A DNA stretch of 64,000 bases from an uncultured Lachnospiraceae bacterium (GTDB lineage: Bacteria; Bacillota; Clostridia; Lachnospirales; Lachnospiraceae), in contig URRW01000001.1 of NCBI GenBank assembly GCA_900550285.1, forward strand, positions 105,384 through 169,383, in the 5' to 3' direction. The first letter of the stretch is position 1. The number at the start of each line of letters is the position of its first letter. The notes below the pieces were generated by a model. It did no database searches. It saw nothing but the letters and a program-made list of their open reading frames with translations, and had not been told where the DNA came from. Positions 38,554-46,883 of this stretch are shown piece after piece. A program made the translations under genes and the position numbers.

Positions 38554-39684
38554 ATGAAAAAAAGAGGACAGACCGTCGGGATCGTCTTGTTTCTGGCGGC
38601 GCTGTATGCGGTTCCCGTGCTGTTTGCGGCGGCCCCGGACAGGGAATTTTCGGAAAACGAAAACCGTTATCTGGAACAAAAACCGGAGCTGTCTGCCGAA
38701 GCAGCAGTATCCGGGGAATATATGAAGGATGCAGAGGAATATATTAGCGACCAGTTTCCGGCGCGGGATCTGTGGATTTCTGCAAAATCGGATTTTTTGC
38801 GCCTGACGGGGGCAAAGGAAATCAACGGCGCGTATCTGGGGCGGGACGGCTATCTGATCGAAAAGTGGCTGCCGCAGGAAATCAACGGGGATCAGCTTCA
38901 AAAAAATATCGAAGCGCTGAATGCTTATGCAGGCATGTATCCGGAGCAGAAAATGTCTGTGATGATCGTTCCGACGGCAGAACTGATATTACAGGAAAAA
39001 ATGCCCGAAAATGCGCCTGCCGCAGATCAGGACAGGCTGATCGAATCGGTGCAGAATGCGCTTTTTGGATTTGAATGGATTAACATAAAGACAGTTTTGG
39101 AAGCACACGCAGAGGAAGCGGTTTTTTACAAAACCGATCATCACTGGACGACATACGGGGCGTTCCTTGCATATGAGGAATGGGCAAAAAGCCGGGGGGA
39201 AACGGCGTCGGGGGAGCAGTTTGTGACGGAGACGGTGACGGAGGATTTTCAGGGCTCCCTTTATTCCAAGGTGCTCGGCAGCGGCTGCGCGCGGGATTCC
39301 ATCGAGCTTTACAGGAGAAAACAGGAAGTGCCTTATACGGTAAGCTATCAGCAGAAAAAGACCGTAAGCGACAGCGTGTATGCGATGGAAAATCTGGAAA
39401 AGAAGGACAAATATCAGGTGTTTTTAAACGGAAACCACCCGGAGCTGACGATTTGCAGTGAAAACAAAAACGGGAAGCATCTGTTGATTTATAAGGATTC
39501 CTTCGCGAACGCGTGGATCCCATTTGCGGTAAATGATTTTGAGAGCATCCATGTGATCGACCCGCGGTATTTTAACGGGGATATAGAGGAATATATTGAA
39601 GAAAACGGGATCACGGAGAGCCTGTTTTTGTATAATATCAGGAATTTCTGCGAGGATAAAAAGCTGGCGAAGCTGTTTTTCTAA
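38554..39684 (+). CDS. DHHW family protein (AlgJ/AlgX-like)
   Basis: Protein of 376 aa with an N-terminal membrane anchor (GIVLFLAALYAVPVLFAAA) and an extracellular SGNH-related domain. The diagnostic DHHW is at about residues 195-198 in FYKTDHHWTTYGAF, and a late Ser motif YKDSFANAWIPF fits a catalytic Ser. Likely final acyltransferase of the cassette. The start at 38554 has GGAG 6 bases upstream; other ATGs at 38515 and 38542 are less well placed. Confidence 0.85.
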   Translation: MKKRGQTVGIVLFLAALYAVPVLFAAAPDREFSENENRYLEQKPELSAEAAVSGEYMKDAEEYISDQFPARDLWISAKSDFLRLTGAKEINGAYLGRDGYLIEKWLPQEINGDQLQKNIEALNAYAGMYPEQKMSVMIVPTAELILQEKMPENAPAADQDRLIESVQNALFGFEWINIKTVLEAHAEEAVFYKTDHHWTTYGAFLAYEEWAKSRGETASGEQFVTETVTEDFQGSLYSKVLGSGCARDSIELYRRKQEVPYTVSYQQKKTVSDSVYAMENLEKKDKYQVFLNGNHPELTICSENKNGKHLLIYKDSFANAWIPFAVNDFESIHVIDPRYFNGDIEEYIEENGITESLFLYNIRNFCEDKKLAKLFF

Positions 39685-39776
39685 AAAAATATAAAAAAAC
39701 TGCATTTCTGCGCAAGCATCACAGGAAAAAAAGGTACTATATGGGTGAAGGACAAAATACCGCAGGAGGGGACAGT

Positions 39777-40337
39777 GTGAAAGACCAGTCTATTATAGAA
39801 TTGTTTATAGAGCGTTCCGAAGCGGCGATTGAGGAAACGAAGCTGAAATTCGGCAGGCTGATCTATTCGATCGCCTATCATATTGTACAGGACCGGATGG
39901 ATGCGGAGGAATGTGAAAGCGACACTTATCTGAGCGCGTGGAATACAATTCCTCCTGCATTGCCGGAAAATCTGAAAGCATATCTGCTTCGGATTGCGAG
40001 AAATCTGGCGCTGAAGCAGTACCGCCATGAACATACGGCAAAAAGGGATAAGAGGATGCAGGTTTCTCTGGATGAACTGGAATGTTGTATAGAAGATTCG
40101 TCTATTCAGGAGAGCGAGGCAAAAGAAAAGCTGACGGAATGTATCAATGATTTTTTAGCAGAGCTGGAGCCTGAAAAAAGAAAAGTATTTTTGCTGAAAT
40201 ATTGGTATTTTGCATCGGTAAAAGAGATTATGGAAGAATGCGGTATGAGCAAAAGCACTGTGGAATCCATGCTGTTCCGGACGAGAAAAAGGCTGAAAGA
40301 GAAGCTGGAAAAGGAGGGATACCGTGGAATGTGGTAA
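39777..40337 (+). CDS. ECF-type RNA polymerase sigma factor
   Basis: Sigma factor of 186 aa with region 2 (KFGRLIYSIAYHIVQDRMDAE, CESDTYLSAWNTIPP) and region 4 (PEKRKVFLLKYWYFASVKEI, MSKSTVESMLFRTRKRLKEK). The GTG start at 39777 has GCAGGAGGGG 5 bases upstream. It overlaps the next gene, which encodes a DUF4179 membrane protein likely to hold it inactive. Confidence 0.9.
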   Translation: MKDQSIIELFIERSEAAIEETKLKFGRLIYSIAYHIVQDRMDAEECESDTYLSAWNTIPPALPENLKAYLLRIARNLALKQYRHEHTAKRDKRMQVSLDELECCIEDSSIQESEAKEKLTECINDFLAELEPEKRKVFLLKYWYFASVKEIMEECGMSKSTVESMLFRTRKRLKEKLEKEGYRGMW

Positions 40338-41388
40338 AAAATGGTTTTTGATGGATTTTGTACAGGAACAGTACATAGCGGAAGCGTTTCCTGAAAAAGA
40401 GGCGTATTTTGCCTACAAAAGTGCTGCAAAGGCAGGAAGAGGGAAGCGGATCGGAAAAAGCGTCCGTGCAGTATGTATGGCGGCGGGAATCTGCCTGTTT
40501 GTGCTTTTATGGTTCGGTGCAACTTATCCGTCTGCCGCGGCAAAGCTTCCGATCGTGGGAGGAATGTTCCGGTATATACAGGAAAAGCTGGAATTTGGAG
40601 GAAACTATGAAGGATATGCCGATGAAGTCGGGGCGGTGTATTCCAATAACGGAGTTTCCGTGACTGTTTCGGAGGCATATTGTGATGGAAACGTACTTGT
40701 TATATCATATAAGGTGGAAAGCAAAACGGCGTTCCGGGATTATCCCGGAGATCTTTCAACGAGCGGACAGATGTATTATAACGGCGAAAGCGTAATGGAG
40801 GAAAACGGAACGCTTACTAGGCTGGAAGAGGTCGGAGTAGCAGGGCTGGAAGGCAGGTTTTTGGATGAAACAACATTTGTCGGCGCAGAAATGTTTCCGT
40901 TGTGGGAGGAAAGTTATCCGGAAGAATTTGAACTGAACGTCTCTATTTTTTCGCTCGGGCTTCAGGACAATAAAAATAAAGAGATATACTGGATTCCCGG
41001 CAACTGGAGATTTAAAATTCCGGTCAGGGTAAACGGAGAAAACGTCAGGACATACGAGATCAATCAATGGAACGGGGAATATTCTGTTGATTGCGTGAAG
41101 GTAACTCCGTTTGTTACAACTGTTTATACAAGTTATCCGGAAGAGGAGTATGAGGACGCTCCGTTTGATTACATGGTTCTTGCCTACGGCAGCCGGGAGG
41201 AAAGAGAGATTTCAAGAATGGGGCGGTACGACGGAGGGCATGGCGTGACAATGATCCCGACGGAGGAAATTGGGGACAGGCTGGATATTTATGCGGTGGA
41301 TGTAAGGGGATGGTCAACTGACAGATGCGTGAAGGAGGAATTTGAGAAAGAGGCGCTTGTGCATACGGTAATTGATTTGGAAGAGTAA
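40324..41388 (+). CDS. DUF4179 membrane protein, probable anti-sigma factor
   Basis: Protein of 354 aa with a short cytoplasmic N-terminus, one membrane segment (about 47-68) and a large outside domain. LPIVGGMFRYIQEKLE right after the membrane segment is typical of DUF4179. It starts at GTG 40324 inside the sigma gene with AAAAGGAGG upstream, so translation is coupled. It likely sequesters the sigma factor until an outside signal arrives. Confidence 0.82.
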   Translation: MECGKKWFLMDFVQEQYIAEAFPEKEAYFAYKSAAKAGRGKRIGKSVRAVCMAAGICLFVLLWFGATYPSAAAKLPIVGGMFRYIQEKLEFGGNYEGYADEVGAVYSNNGVSVTVSEAYCDGNVLVISYKVESKTAFRDYPGDLSTSGQMYYNGESVMEENGTLTRLEEVGVAGLEGRFLDETTFVGAEMFPLWEESYPEEFELNVSIFSLGLQDNKNKEIYWIPGNWRFKIPVRVNGENVRTYEINQWNGEYSVDCVKVTPFVTTVYTSYPEEEYEDAPFDYMVLAYGSREEREISRMGRYDGGHGVTMIPTEEIGDRLDIYAVDVRGWSTDRCVKEEFEKEALVHTVIDLEE

Positions 41389-41404
41389 AAAGGAGGAAAG
41401 GGTA

Positions 41405-41899
41405 ATGAAGAGATGGAAAAAAATGTTAAGCTTATTGATGGTACTGTCTATGCTTGTTGGGATGGAAATGACAGTAAGTGCACAGGAAAATTATGAGGAG
41501 GCAGAGCGATGTGATGATATTGAACTGCCTGAGAACAAAAATAATGAGGGGGAGTATTTTAAATTTGATAATTCAGACAAAAGGATTGACCAAGATGGAA
41601 ATTTTTCTTTCTCATATGAAAACACCATGACATCTGATACATTTAAGCCCAAAGATTCCTCTATAACAATATACGCAACAGCAACGACTAATACTGTGAA
41701 GAATACTTATTTTATAGGAGTGTATCGTTATTCAGATGATGCTTTAATGGGAAGTTTCATCAAATATACAGCAGATGGAGGTAACTGGAAGCATACATGG
41801 ACAGGACTGGATACGAATGAAAAATATTACTTATATTTTTCGCAAGATTTAGGCGTAGGAAAAGTTACGGGAAGTGGAAAAATTAAGTATATTCAGTAA
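41405..41899 (+). CDS. Secreted protein of unknown function
   Basis: Protein of 164 aa with a clear signal peptide (MKRWKKMLSLLMVLSMLVGM, cleavage after VSA about residue 26). The mature part is polar and beta-rich with YFIGVYRYSDDALMGSF and ends SGKIKYIQ. It looks like a small beta-sandwich and has only one Cys after cleavage. It is AT-rich unlike its neighbours. AAAAGGAGG precedes the ATG, 16 bases after the anti-sigma gene, so it may be a target or signal partner of that sigma system. I do not recognise a family. Confidence 0.75.
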   Translation: MKRWKKMLSLLMVLSMLVGMEMTVSAQENYEEAERCDDIELPENKNNEGEYFKFDNSDKRIDQDGNFSFSYENTMTSDTFKPKDSSITIYATATTNTVKNTYFIGVYRYSDDALMGSFIKYTADGGNWKHTWTGLDTNEKYYLYFSQDLGVGKVTGSGKIKYIQ

Positions 41900-41984
41900 T
41901 GTAATTAGTAACATTCAGGAGTAATATATAAAAAAATAATTGATTACAAATTAATTACCGTACACCAGTAGCATCTATATAGAT

Positions 41985-42025
41985 AAAGGGCTTGGAGGAT
42001 TTAATATCTTTCGAGCCTTTTATTA
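41985..42025 (+). terminator. Terminator after the secreted protein gene
   Basis: AAAGGGCTTGGAGGAT (41985-42000) pairs with ATCTTTCGAGCCTTTT with two G-T pairs, followed by TATT. Confidence 0.65.
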
Positions 42026-42130
42026 AATTTATTTAGCGGAAAATAAATTTATATGTTAGACTTTCATTTAGTATAAGTGTAATTATCGAAAGAAAAAAGC
42101 AAACTGGCAGTAAACGGGAAAGAGGAAACT

Positions 42131-42592
42131 ATGGAAATTAAAATTTTACCTGTAACAGAGCAAACAAGAGAAGAAATCACGGCATTGAGGATTTTGCCGG
42201 AGCAGAGCGGCTATGTTGAAACGGTAGAGGAGTGTCTTGAGGAGGCGGCGCATAACGCAAGATGGAATCCGGTCGGCATTTATGCGGATGAAAAGCCGGC
42301 GGGCTTTGCGATGTACGGATTTTTTGAAAAGAAATATTATCCTCCGGCGGGCAGGCTGTGGCTGGACCGTTTTCTGGTCGATCTTCATTTTCAGGGAAAA
42401 GGGATTGGAAAAGCGGCGATGGAACATATGCTGGGGCGGCTTGCGGCGGAATATCCCCAAAAGGACATATATTTGAGCGTGATCGCCGGAAATGATGCGG
42501 CAATCCATATGTACCGGGAATTTGGATTTGAGTTTATTGGGGAAAAGGACATTCACGGCGAAGATGTGATGGTAAAACGGCAAGGTACTTGA
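42131..42592 (+). CDS. GNAT family N-acetyltransferase
   Basis: Protein of 153 aa with the GNAT fold. The acetyl-CoA loop is LHFQGKGIGKAAME, preceded by LWLDRFLVD and followed by LSVIAGNDAAIHMYREFGFE, the typical motif B. It resembles spermidine acetyltransferase-like enzymes, but the acceptor is unknown. GGGAAAGAGGAAACT precedes the ATG. Confidence 0.88.
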   Translation: MEIKILPVTEQTREEITALRILPEQSGYVETVEECLEEAAHNARWNPVGIYADEKPAGFAMYGFFEKKYYPPAGRLWLDRFLVDLHFQGKGIGKAAMEHMLGRLAAEYPQKDIYLSVIAGNDAAIHMYREFGFEFIGEKDIHGEDVMVKRQGT

Positions 42593-42692
42593 AATCGGCT
42601 GCGCAACAGGCTATGATGGACTTTATTGTGCGGGGCAATGCAGGGGATATGCGCCAAATAGCCGCTCCGCAAGGGAGGAAAATCAAAAATGA
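42576..42692 (+). pseudogene. Possible remnant of a SAM-dependent methyltransferase
   Basis: In a frame overlapping the end of the GNAT gene, the peptide NGKVLEIGCATGYDGLYCAG is open for about 39 codons. VLEIGCATGY is a classic SAM-binding motif I. The frame has a stop just upstream and stops at the mntP start, so no complete enzyme can exist. It may be a decayed fragment or a striking chance match. Confidence 0.3.
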
Positions 42693-43261
42693 GCATGTTG
42701 TCCGTTTTTATGATCGCGCTCGGTCTGTCCATGGACGCCTGCGCGGTATCCTTTGCAAAGGGGATCACCATTCGGAAAAATGTGATCCGCTACGGCGTGA
42801 TCTTCGGCGTTGCGTTCGGCGGCTTTCAGGGGCTGATGCCGCTGATCGGCTGGTGGGCGGGAACCTACTTTGAAAGCCTGATCACATCGGTGGATCACTG
42901 GATCGCGTTTATCCTGCTTGGGATCATCGGCGTCAACATGATCCGGGAATCGCGGGAGGAAAAAGAGGGCGGGGAAAAAGCCGCTGATACGGAATTTATC
43001 CCCGGAAAAGAGATCCTTGTCATGGCTGTGGCAACGAGCATCGACGCGCTGGCGGTGGGGATCAGCTTCGCGTTTCTTCAGGTCAGCATCGTGCCTGCGG
43101 TGTGCCTGATCGGGATTACTACATTTGTAATGAGCTTTGCCGCTGTAGTCCTTGGAAATAAGATCGGCGGAAAGCTCGGCAAATACGCGGAGCTGACCGG
43201 CGGGATCATCCTTATCCTGATCGGGACAAAGATCCTGATCGAGCATTTGACGGGGATGTAA
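42689..43261 (+). CDS. mntP: Manganese efflux pump MntP
   Basis: Membrane protein of 190 aa with six segments in two related halves; each half carries an Asp motif, SMDACAVSFAKG and SIDALAVGISFA. These are the metal-coordinating signatures of MntP, which exports Mn2+. GGGAGG lies before the ATG. I see no yybP-ykoY manganese riboswitch in the 96 bases upstream. Confidence 0.95.
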   Translation: MSMLSVFMIALGLSMDACAVSFAKGITIRKNVIRYGVIFGVAFGGFQGLMPLIGWWAGTYFESLITSVDHWIAFILLGIIGVNMIRESREEKEGGEKAADTEFIPGKEILVMAVATSIDALAVGISFAFLQVSIVPAVCLIGITTFVMSFAAVVLGNKIGGKLGKYAELTGGIILILIGTKILIEHLTGM

Positions 43262-43276
43262 AAAACATACGGTTTT

Positions 43277-44821
43277 TCAGTGCCGGGACGGAGGCAGATC
43301 TGTCCCGGCTTCTCTGTATTCTTTGGGCGTCATGCCGGTATACTGCTTGAAAACTTTGCTGAAATAGCGCGGGTTGTCGTAGCCTGCCATGGCGCAGATT
43401 TCTATGATCTTGCAGTCGGAGGTGCGCAGAAGCTCCTTGACCTTTTCCATGCGCACCTCGGTCAGATATTCTACAAAATTTTTCCCCGTTTTTTCTTTAA
43501 AAAGCCGGCTTAAATAGTTGGGGTGCAGAAAAAACTGCTCCGCAAGGAAGTTCAGCGTGATATTTTCGCTGTAATGCTGCCGGATATAGAGCTGGATCTC
43601 GCGGATCGCCCCTTTTCCGAGGGACTGGTCGTCGAAGCGGTCGAGGACGTCGATGAGCCAGCTTAAATACGCGGTCACGCAGTCGGCGCAGCCCTGACAG
43701 CCGGTGCTCATAAGGAGCTGTCCGAGCGCGTCGTTTAAGCGCGCGTGAAGATCGCTGTCGGGCAGATGAAGCCCTTGCAGATAGCCGTTTAGCTCGATCA
43801 AAAAGCGGATGCAGGCGGTCTGGTACTGCGTCAGGCGGGCTTCCTTTTTCAAGGTGGAGGCAAGCGACTCCTGTACCATGGAAACGCCCTGCCTGCGGTT
43901 TTCCGGGTCGGACAGGCAGCGCAGCAGACTGGGCAGGATGTCCTGCAGATCCGGGGAGCTCTGTGAAAAAAGCGGCTCGATATTCCGGTAAAAAACAGCG
44001 CCCTCCCTGCCTTTGGCGCGGCGGTATCTCTGCGCGCACCCGGCTTCTTCCCACGCCTCATGGAGCTGGCGGATGCCGGATTTTTGCTTGCTGACGCCCA
44101 GCGCCCAGCAGGAAAAAACGTCGCCAAACTGCTCCAGCATGGCGATGCAGGAATCCAGATCGGCGTCGGAGGAACAGGGCAGGATGCAGAAAAGGGAAAA
44201 TATCTCGTCGTCCAGCAGCACGGAGGCGGGGATAAGCCCGGAAACGGAGTTGCGCATCTGTTCCTTTTTGGACTGGATTTCCGTTTCGGGCAGGCTGCGG
44301 TCGAGCAGGCTCATGGAAACGCCGTACCATGAGTTGAAAGCTGGAAGGTCATATTTGGCTGCGGTCAGGTCAGAATAGCCCCGCGCAGCGGACAAAAGGA
44401 GCGCCTCGAGGCGGTTTGTGCGGATCTGTGCCTGCTGCTGCTGTTCTTCAAATTCCTCCCGGAGCCGGTCCAGAAGCCGTTCCATTTCCTGCAGGTTTAC
44501 GGGCTTTGTAAGAAAGTCCGAAGCGCCGCAGCGGAGCGCTTCCTGCGCGTAGGAAAAATCGGCAAAGCCGCTTAAAATGACGGATTTGATCTCCGGATAT
44601 TCCCGCTGAAGTATTTTGATCAGATCCAGCCCCGTTTTCTGCGGCATCCGGATGTCTGTTATAACGACGTCGATGTGCATTTTTTCAATGATGGAAAGGG
44701 CGTCGTCCGCGCTGTTTGCGGTGCCGGAAACCTCAAAGCCGTGTTCCTGCCATTTGATAAACTGGGAGAGCCCCCGGCATACGATTTCTTCGTCGTCTAC
44801 GATTAAAGCCTGATAGATCAT
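43277..44821 (-). CDS. Response regulator, YesN/AraC type
   Basis: Regulator of 514 aa. The receiver domain has acidic VDDEE and phospho-acceptor Asp56 in VVITDIRMP. A long middle linker follows, then a C-terminal AraC-type double helix-turn-helix (LNFLAEQFFLHPNYLSRLFK and IIEICAMAGYDNPRYFSKVF). It overlaps the sensor kinase gene by four bases. It probably activates the sugar importer and GH16 genes starting at 48.3-48.6 kb; long inverted repeats lie there. Confidence 0.94.
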   Translation of the reverse strand: MIYQALIVDDEEIVCRGLSQFIKWQEHGFEVSGTANSADDALSIIEKMHIDVVITDIRMPQKTGLDLIKILQREYPEIKSVILSGFADFSYAQEALRCGASDFLTKPVNLQEMERLLDRLREEFEEQQQQAQIRTNRLEALLLSAARGYSDLTAAKYDLPAFNSWYGVSMSLLDRSLPETEIQSKKEQMRNSVSGLIPASVLLDDEIFSLFCILPCSSDADLDSCIAMLEQFGDVFSCWALGVSKQKSGIRQLHEAWEEAGCAQRYRRAKGREGAVFYRNIEPLFSQSSPDLQDILPSLLRCLSDPENRRQGVSMVQESLASTLKKEARLTQYQTACIRFLIELNGYLQGLHLPDSDLHARLNDALGQLLMSTGCQGCADCVTAYLSWLIDVLDRFDDQSLGKGAIREIQLYIRQHYSENITLNFLAEQFFLHPNYLSRLFKEKTGKNFVEYLTEVRMEKVKELLRTSDCKIIEICAMAGYDNPRYFSKVFKQYTGMTPKEYREAGTDLPPSRH

Positions 44822-46776
44822 GAGCGTTCAAAGCCTCCTGTGCTGTTTTCCATATTTTCGGATTTTGTGCGGGCGGGGATCGTAATTTCAACCTGCGTGC
44901 CGACGCCGGGCGTGCTGGAAATGGAAACGCCGTACGGCTCCCCGTAAAAAAGCCGTATCCGCTGGTGGACGTTTACAAGCCCGATGCCTTTTTCGAGGGT
45001 GTCGGGCGTTTCGTCCCGCAAAAGGGCGCTGCGCAGCGCTTCCAGCTCGCTGCCGGTCATGCCCCTGCCGTTGTCCTCCACAAGGATGTGCAGGACGTCC
45101 TCTTTGCAAAAGCAGCGGATGCTGATGCCGTATCCGCTGCTGGCGTCCCCAAAGGCGTGGACGACGGCGTTTTCCATGATGGGCTGGAGCATGAACTGGG
45201 GAATGTAAAGCTCCTGCACGGCATCGTCGGCTGTCACGGTAAGGGCGATTTTGTCCGCATGGCGGAAGTTGATGACCTCCAGATAGGTGGAAGCGTGCTC
45301 GATGCCGTCGCGCAGCGGGACCGTATTGCTCCCGGCGCGCATTGTCATGCGGCAGAGGCTGCTGAATTTTTCGATCATCTTTGTGACAGGGCTTTCCCCG
45401 TTTGCTTCATACATCGCCTCCCAGCGGATAATGTCCAGCGTATTGTAGAGAAAATGCGGGTTGATCTGCATGAGCATCGCACTGAGCTGGGCGTTTTTCC
45501 AGCTTAAAAGCATTTTCTGGCGGCGGATCTCCGAAACATAGACCTGATCGATCAGCTGGTTTGTCTTTTCCGCCATGTCGTTGAAATTGTCACCGAGAAT
45601 ACTGATCTCATCGTGACCGGAATTTTCGTAGCGCGCCGTCCATTTGCCGTCGGCGGTCTTGTGCATGACGCGGATAAGCTGGCGTACCGGATCAGAAATG
45701 CTGACCGTCACATAATACGCGATAATAAATCCGGCAATGACCGTTGCGGTAAGGACGATCAGGCAGAGGTTGCGGATATGGTATGAATTTTTTAAAAGGA
45801 GGTCCAGATCAGCTATATAAGAAACGAAAAGCCCGGTATCGCGGATGCGCTGGTAGGAAAGGAGCAGCGGCTGGCCGCCGGTTTTTATATGGAGCACATC
45901 CTGATCGCCGGAGAGCATTTGCTCAAACAGCTTCGTGTTTTGCGGGAAGGAGGGGGCAGAGATGGAAGGGGCATACCAGGAAAGGACGCCGCCTTCGCCT
46001 ACCAAAAACGTATTTCCGCCTTCGTAGCTGTAGGAATGATAATCCCGGATACAGTCGGAAAAGGCGTTTAAGTCAATATTGAACAAAAGTACGCCGAGAA
46101 ACTGCCGGTCGGAAGGCTCGTAGACGGAGACTGCCATCGTGATGATGTTTCCAAGCCCGTATACGCTCTGCTCGTCCCGGAAAAAAATGTGGGACTGGTT
46201 ATGACCGTCGATCCAGATCGGATAGCCGTTTTTTTCCTGCGGAAGCCGGTAAAAATCAGTTTCATAGAAGGCGTCCAGATCACGGATAAGCCCGCCCCTG
46301 CCAAAGCCGTTCTGCTCGACCATGCGGTATTGACGGTCGGGGGTAACAAATTGGATATTGGCGATATACTTGCGGTTGGAACGCAGGTTGTAAAGCTTGT
46401 TTTCAATGATGAAAGTATTCTGGTCGTACTGCTGCGGATAAAGCGTTTTGTCCGAATGTCCGGAATTTTCCACAAGCGCCTGGATGACCTGCGGATCATT
46501 GTAAAAGCGCAGGGCAATATCCTCGTATTCTTTCATTTTGTCCTCAATTTCAAGAGAAACATTCTGGACAAGAAGGGCGGTATAGCGGTTGATATTCCTG
46601 TTTAGTTCGGTAGAATACTGATAAAAGGTAAAAAAGGTCAAAAAGAGGGAGGTAAATAAAAGCAGGAGCATAAAGGAAATGATCAGGCGGGGAAAGATAC
46701 CAACCTTGCGGAGCTGCTTTTTGATAAAAACATTCCATTTCCGTTTTAGTTTTAAAAAGGGATAAATGAGCTTCAC
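44818..46776 (-). CDS. Sensor histidine kinase, YesM type
   Basis: Kinase of 652 aa. A first membrane segment (about 28-50), an outside Cache-like domain and a second membrane segment (about 333-356) are followed by HAMP, the phospho-His motif INPHFLYNTLDIIRWEA and an ATPase with VEDNGRGMTG and GIGLVNVHQRIRLFYG. It is of the LytS/YesM class that senses sugars with help of binding proteins. It is co-transcribed with the response regulator. Confidence 0.94.
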   Translation of the reverse strand: MKLIYPFLKLKRKWNVFIKKQLRKVGIFPRLIISFMLLLLFTSLFLTFFTFYQYSTELNRNINRYTALLVQNVSLEIEDKMKEYEDIALRFYNDPQVIQALVENSGHSDKTLYPQQYDQNTFIIENKLYNLRSNRKYIANIQFVTPDRQYRMVEQNGFGRGGLIRDLDAFYETDFYRLPQEKNGYPIWIDGHNQSHIFFRDEQSVYGLGNIITMAVSVYEPSDRQFLGVLLFNIDLNAFSDCIRDYHSYSYEGGNTFLVGEGGVLSWYAPSISAPSFPQNTKLFEQMLSGDQDVLHIKTGGQPLLLSYQRIRDTGLFVSYIADLDLLLKNSYHIRNLCLIVLTATVIAGFIIAYYVTVSISDPVRQLIRVMHKTADGKWTARYENSGHDEISILGDNFNDMAEKTNQLIDQVYVSEIRRQKMLLSWKNAQLSAMLMQINPHFLYNTLDIIRWEAMYEANGESPVTKMIEKFSSLCRMTMRAGSNTVPLRDGIEHASTYLEVINFRHADKIALTVTADDAVQELYIPQFMLQPIMENAVVHAFGDASSGYGISIRCFCKEDVLHILVEDNGRGMTGSELEALRSALLRDETPDTLEKGIGLVNVHQRIRLFYGEPYGVSISSTPGVGTQVEITIPARTKSENMENSTGGFERS

Positions 46777-46831
46777 GGTATGCCTCCGATCTGGGGATTT
46801 TTATACTTCATTATATCATTTCCGGGCGGTC

Positions 46832-46870
46832 AAAAAAAGAGGCGCCGTGTTGTTTGGCGCCTCTTTTAAA
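46832..46870. terminator. Terminator between the binding protein gene and the YesM-like kinase gene
   Basis: An A-run plus GAGGCGCC (46832-46846) pairs with GGCGCCTC plus T-run (46856-46867). On the minus strand it ends the binding-protein transcript, so the two-component genes likely have their own promoter. Confidence 0.85.
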
Positions 46871-46883
46871 ATCAGGGAGAAAA

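Noticed and set aside
42593..42688. Manganese riboswitch (yybP-ykoY) in front of mntP
   Set aside because: The 96-base gap lacks the conserved yybP-ykoY elements as I know them.
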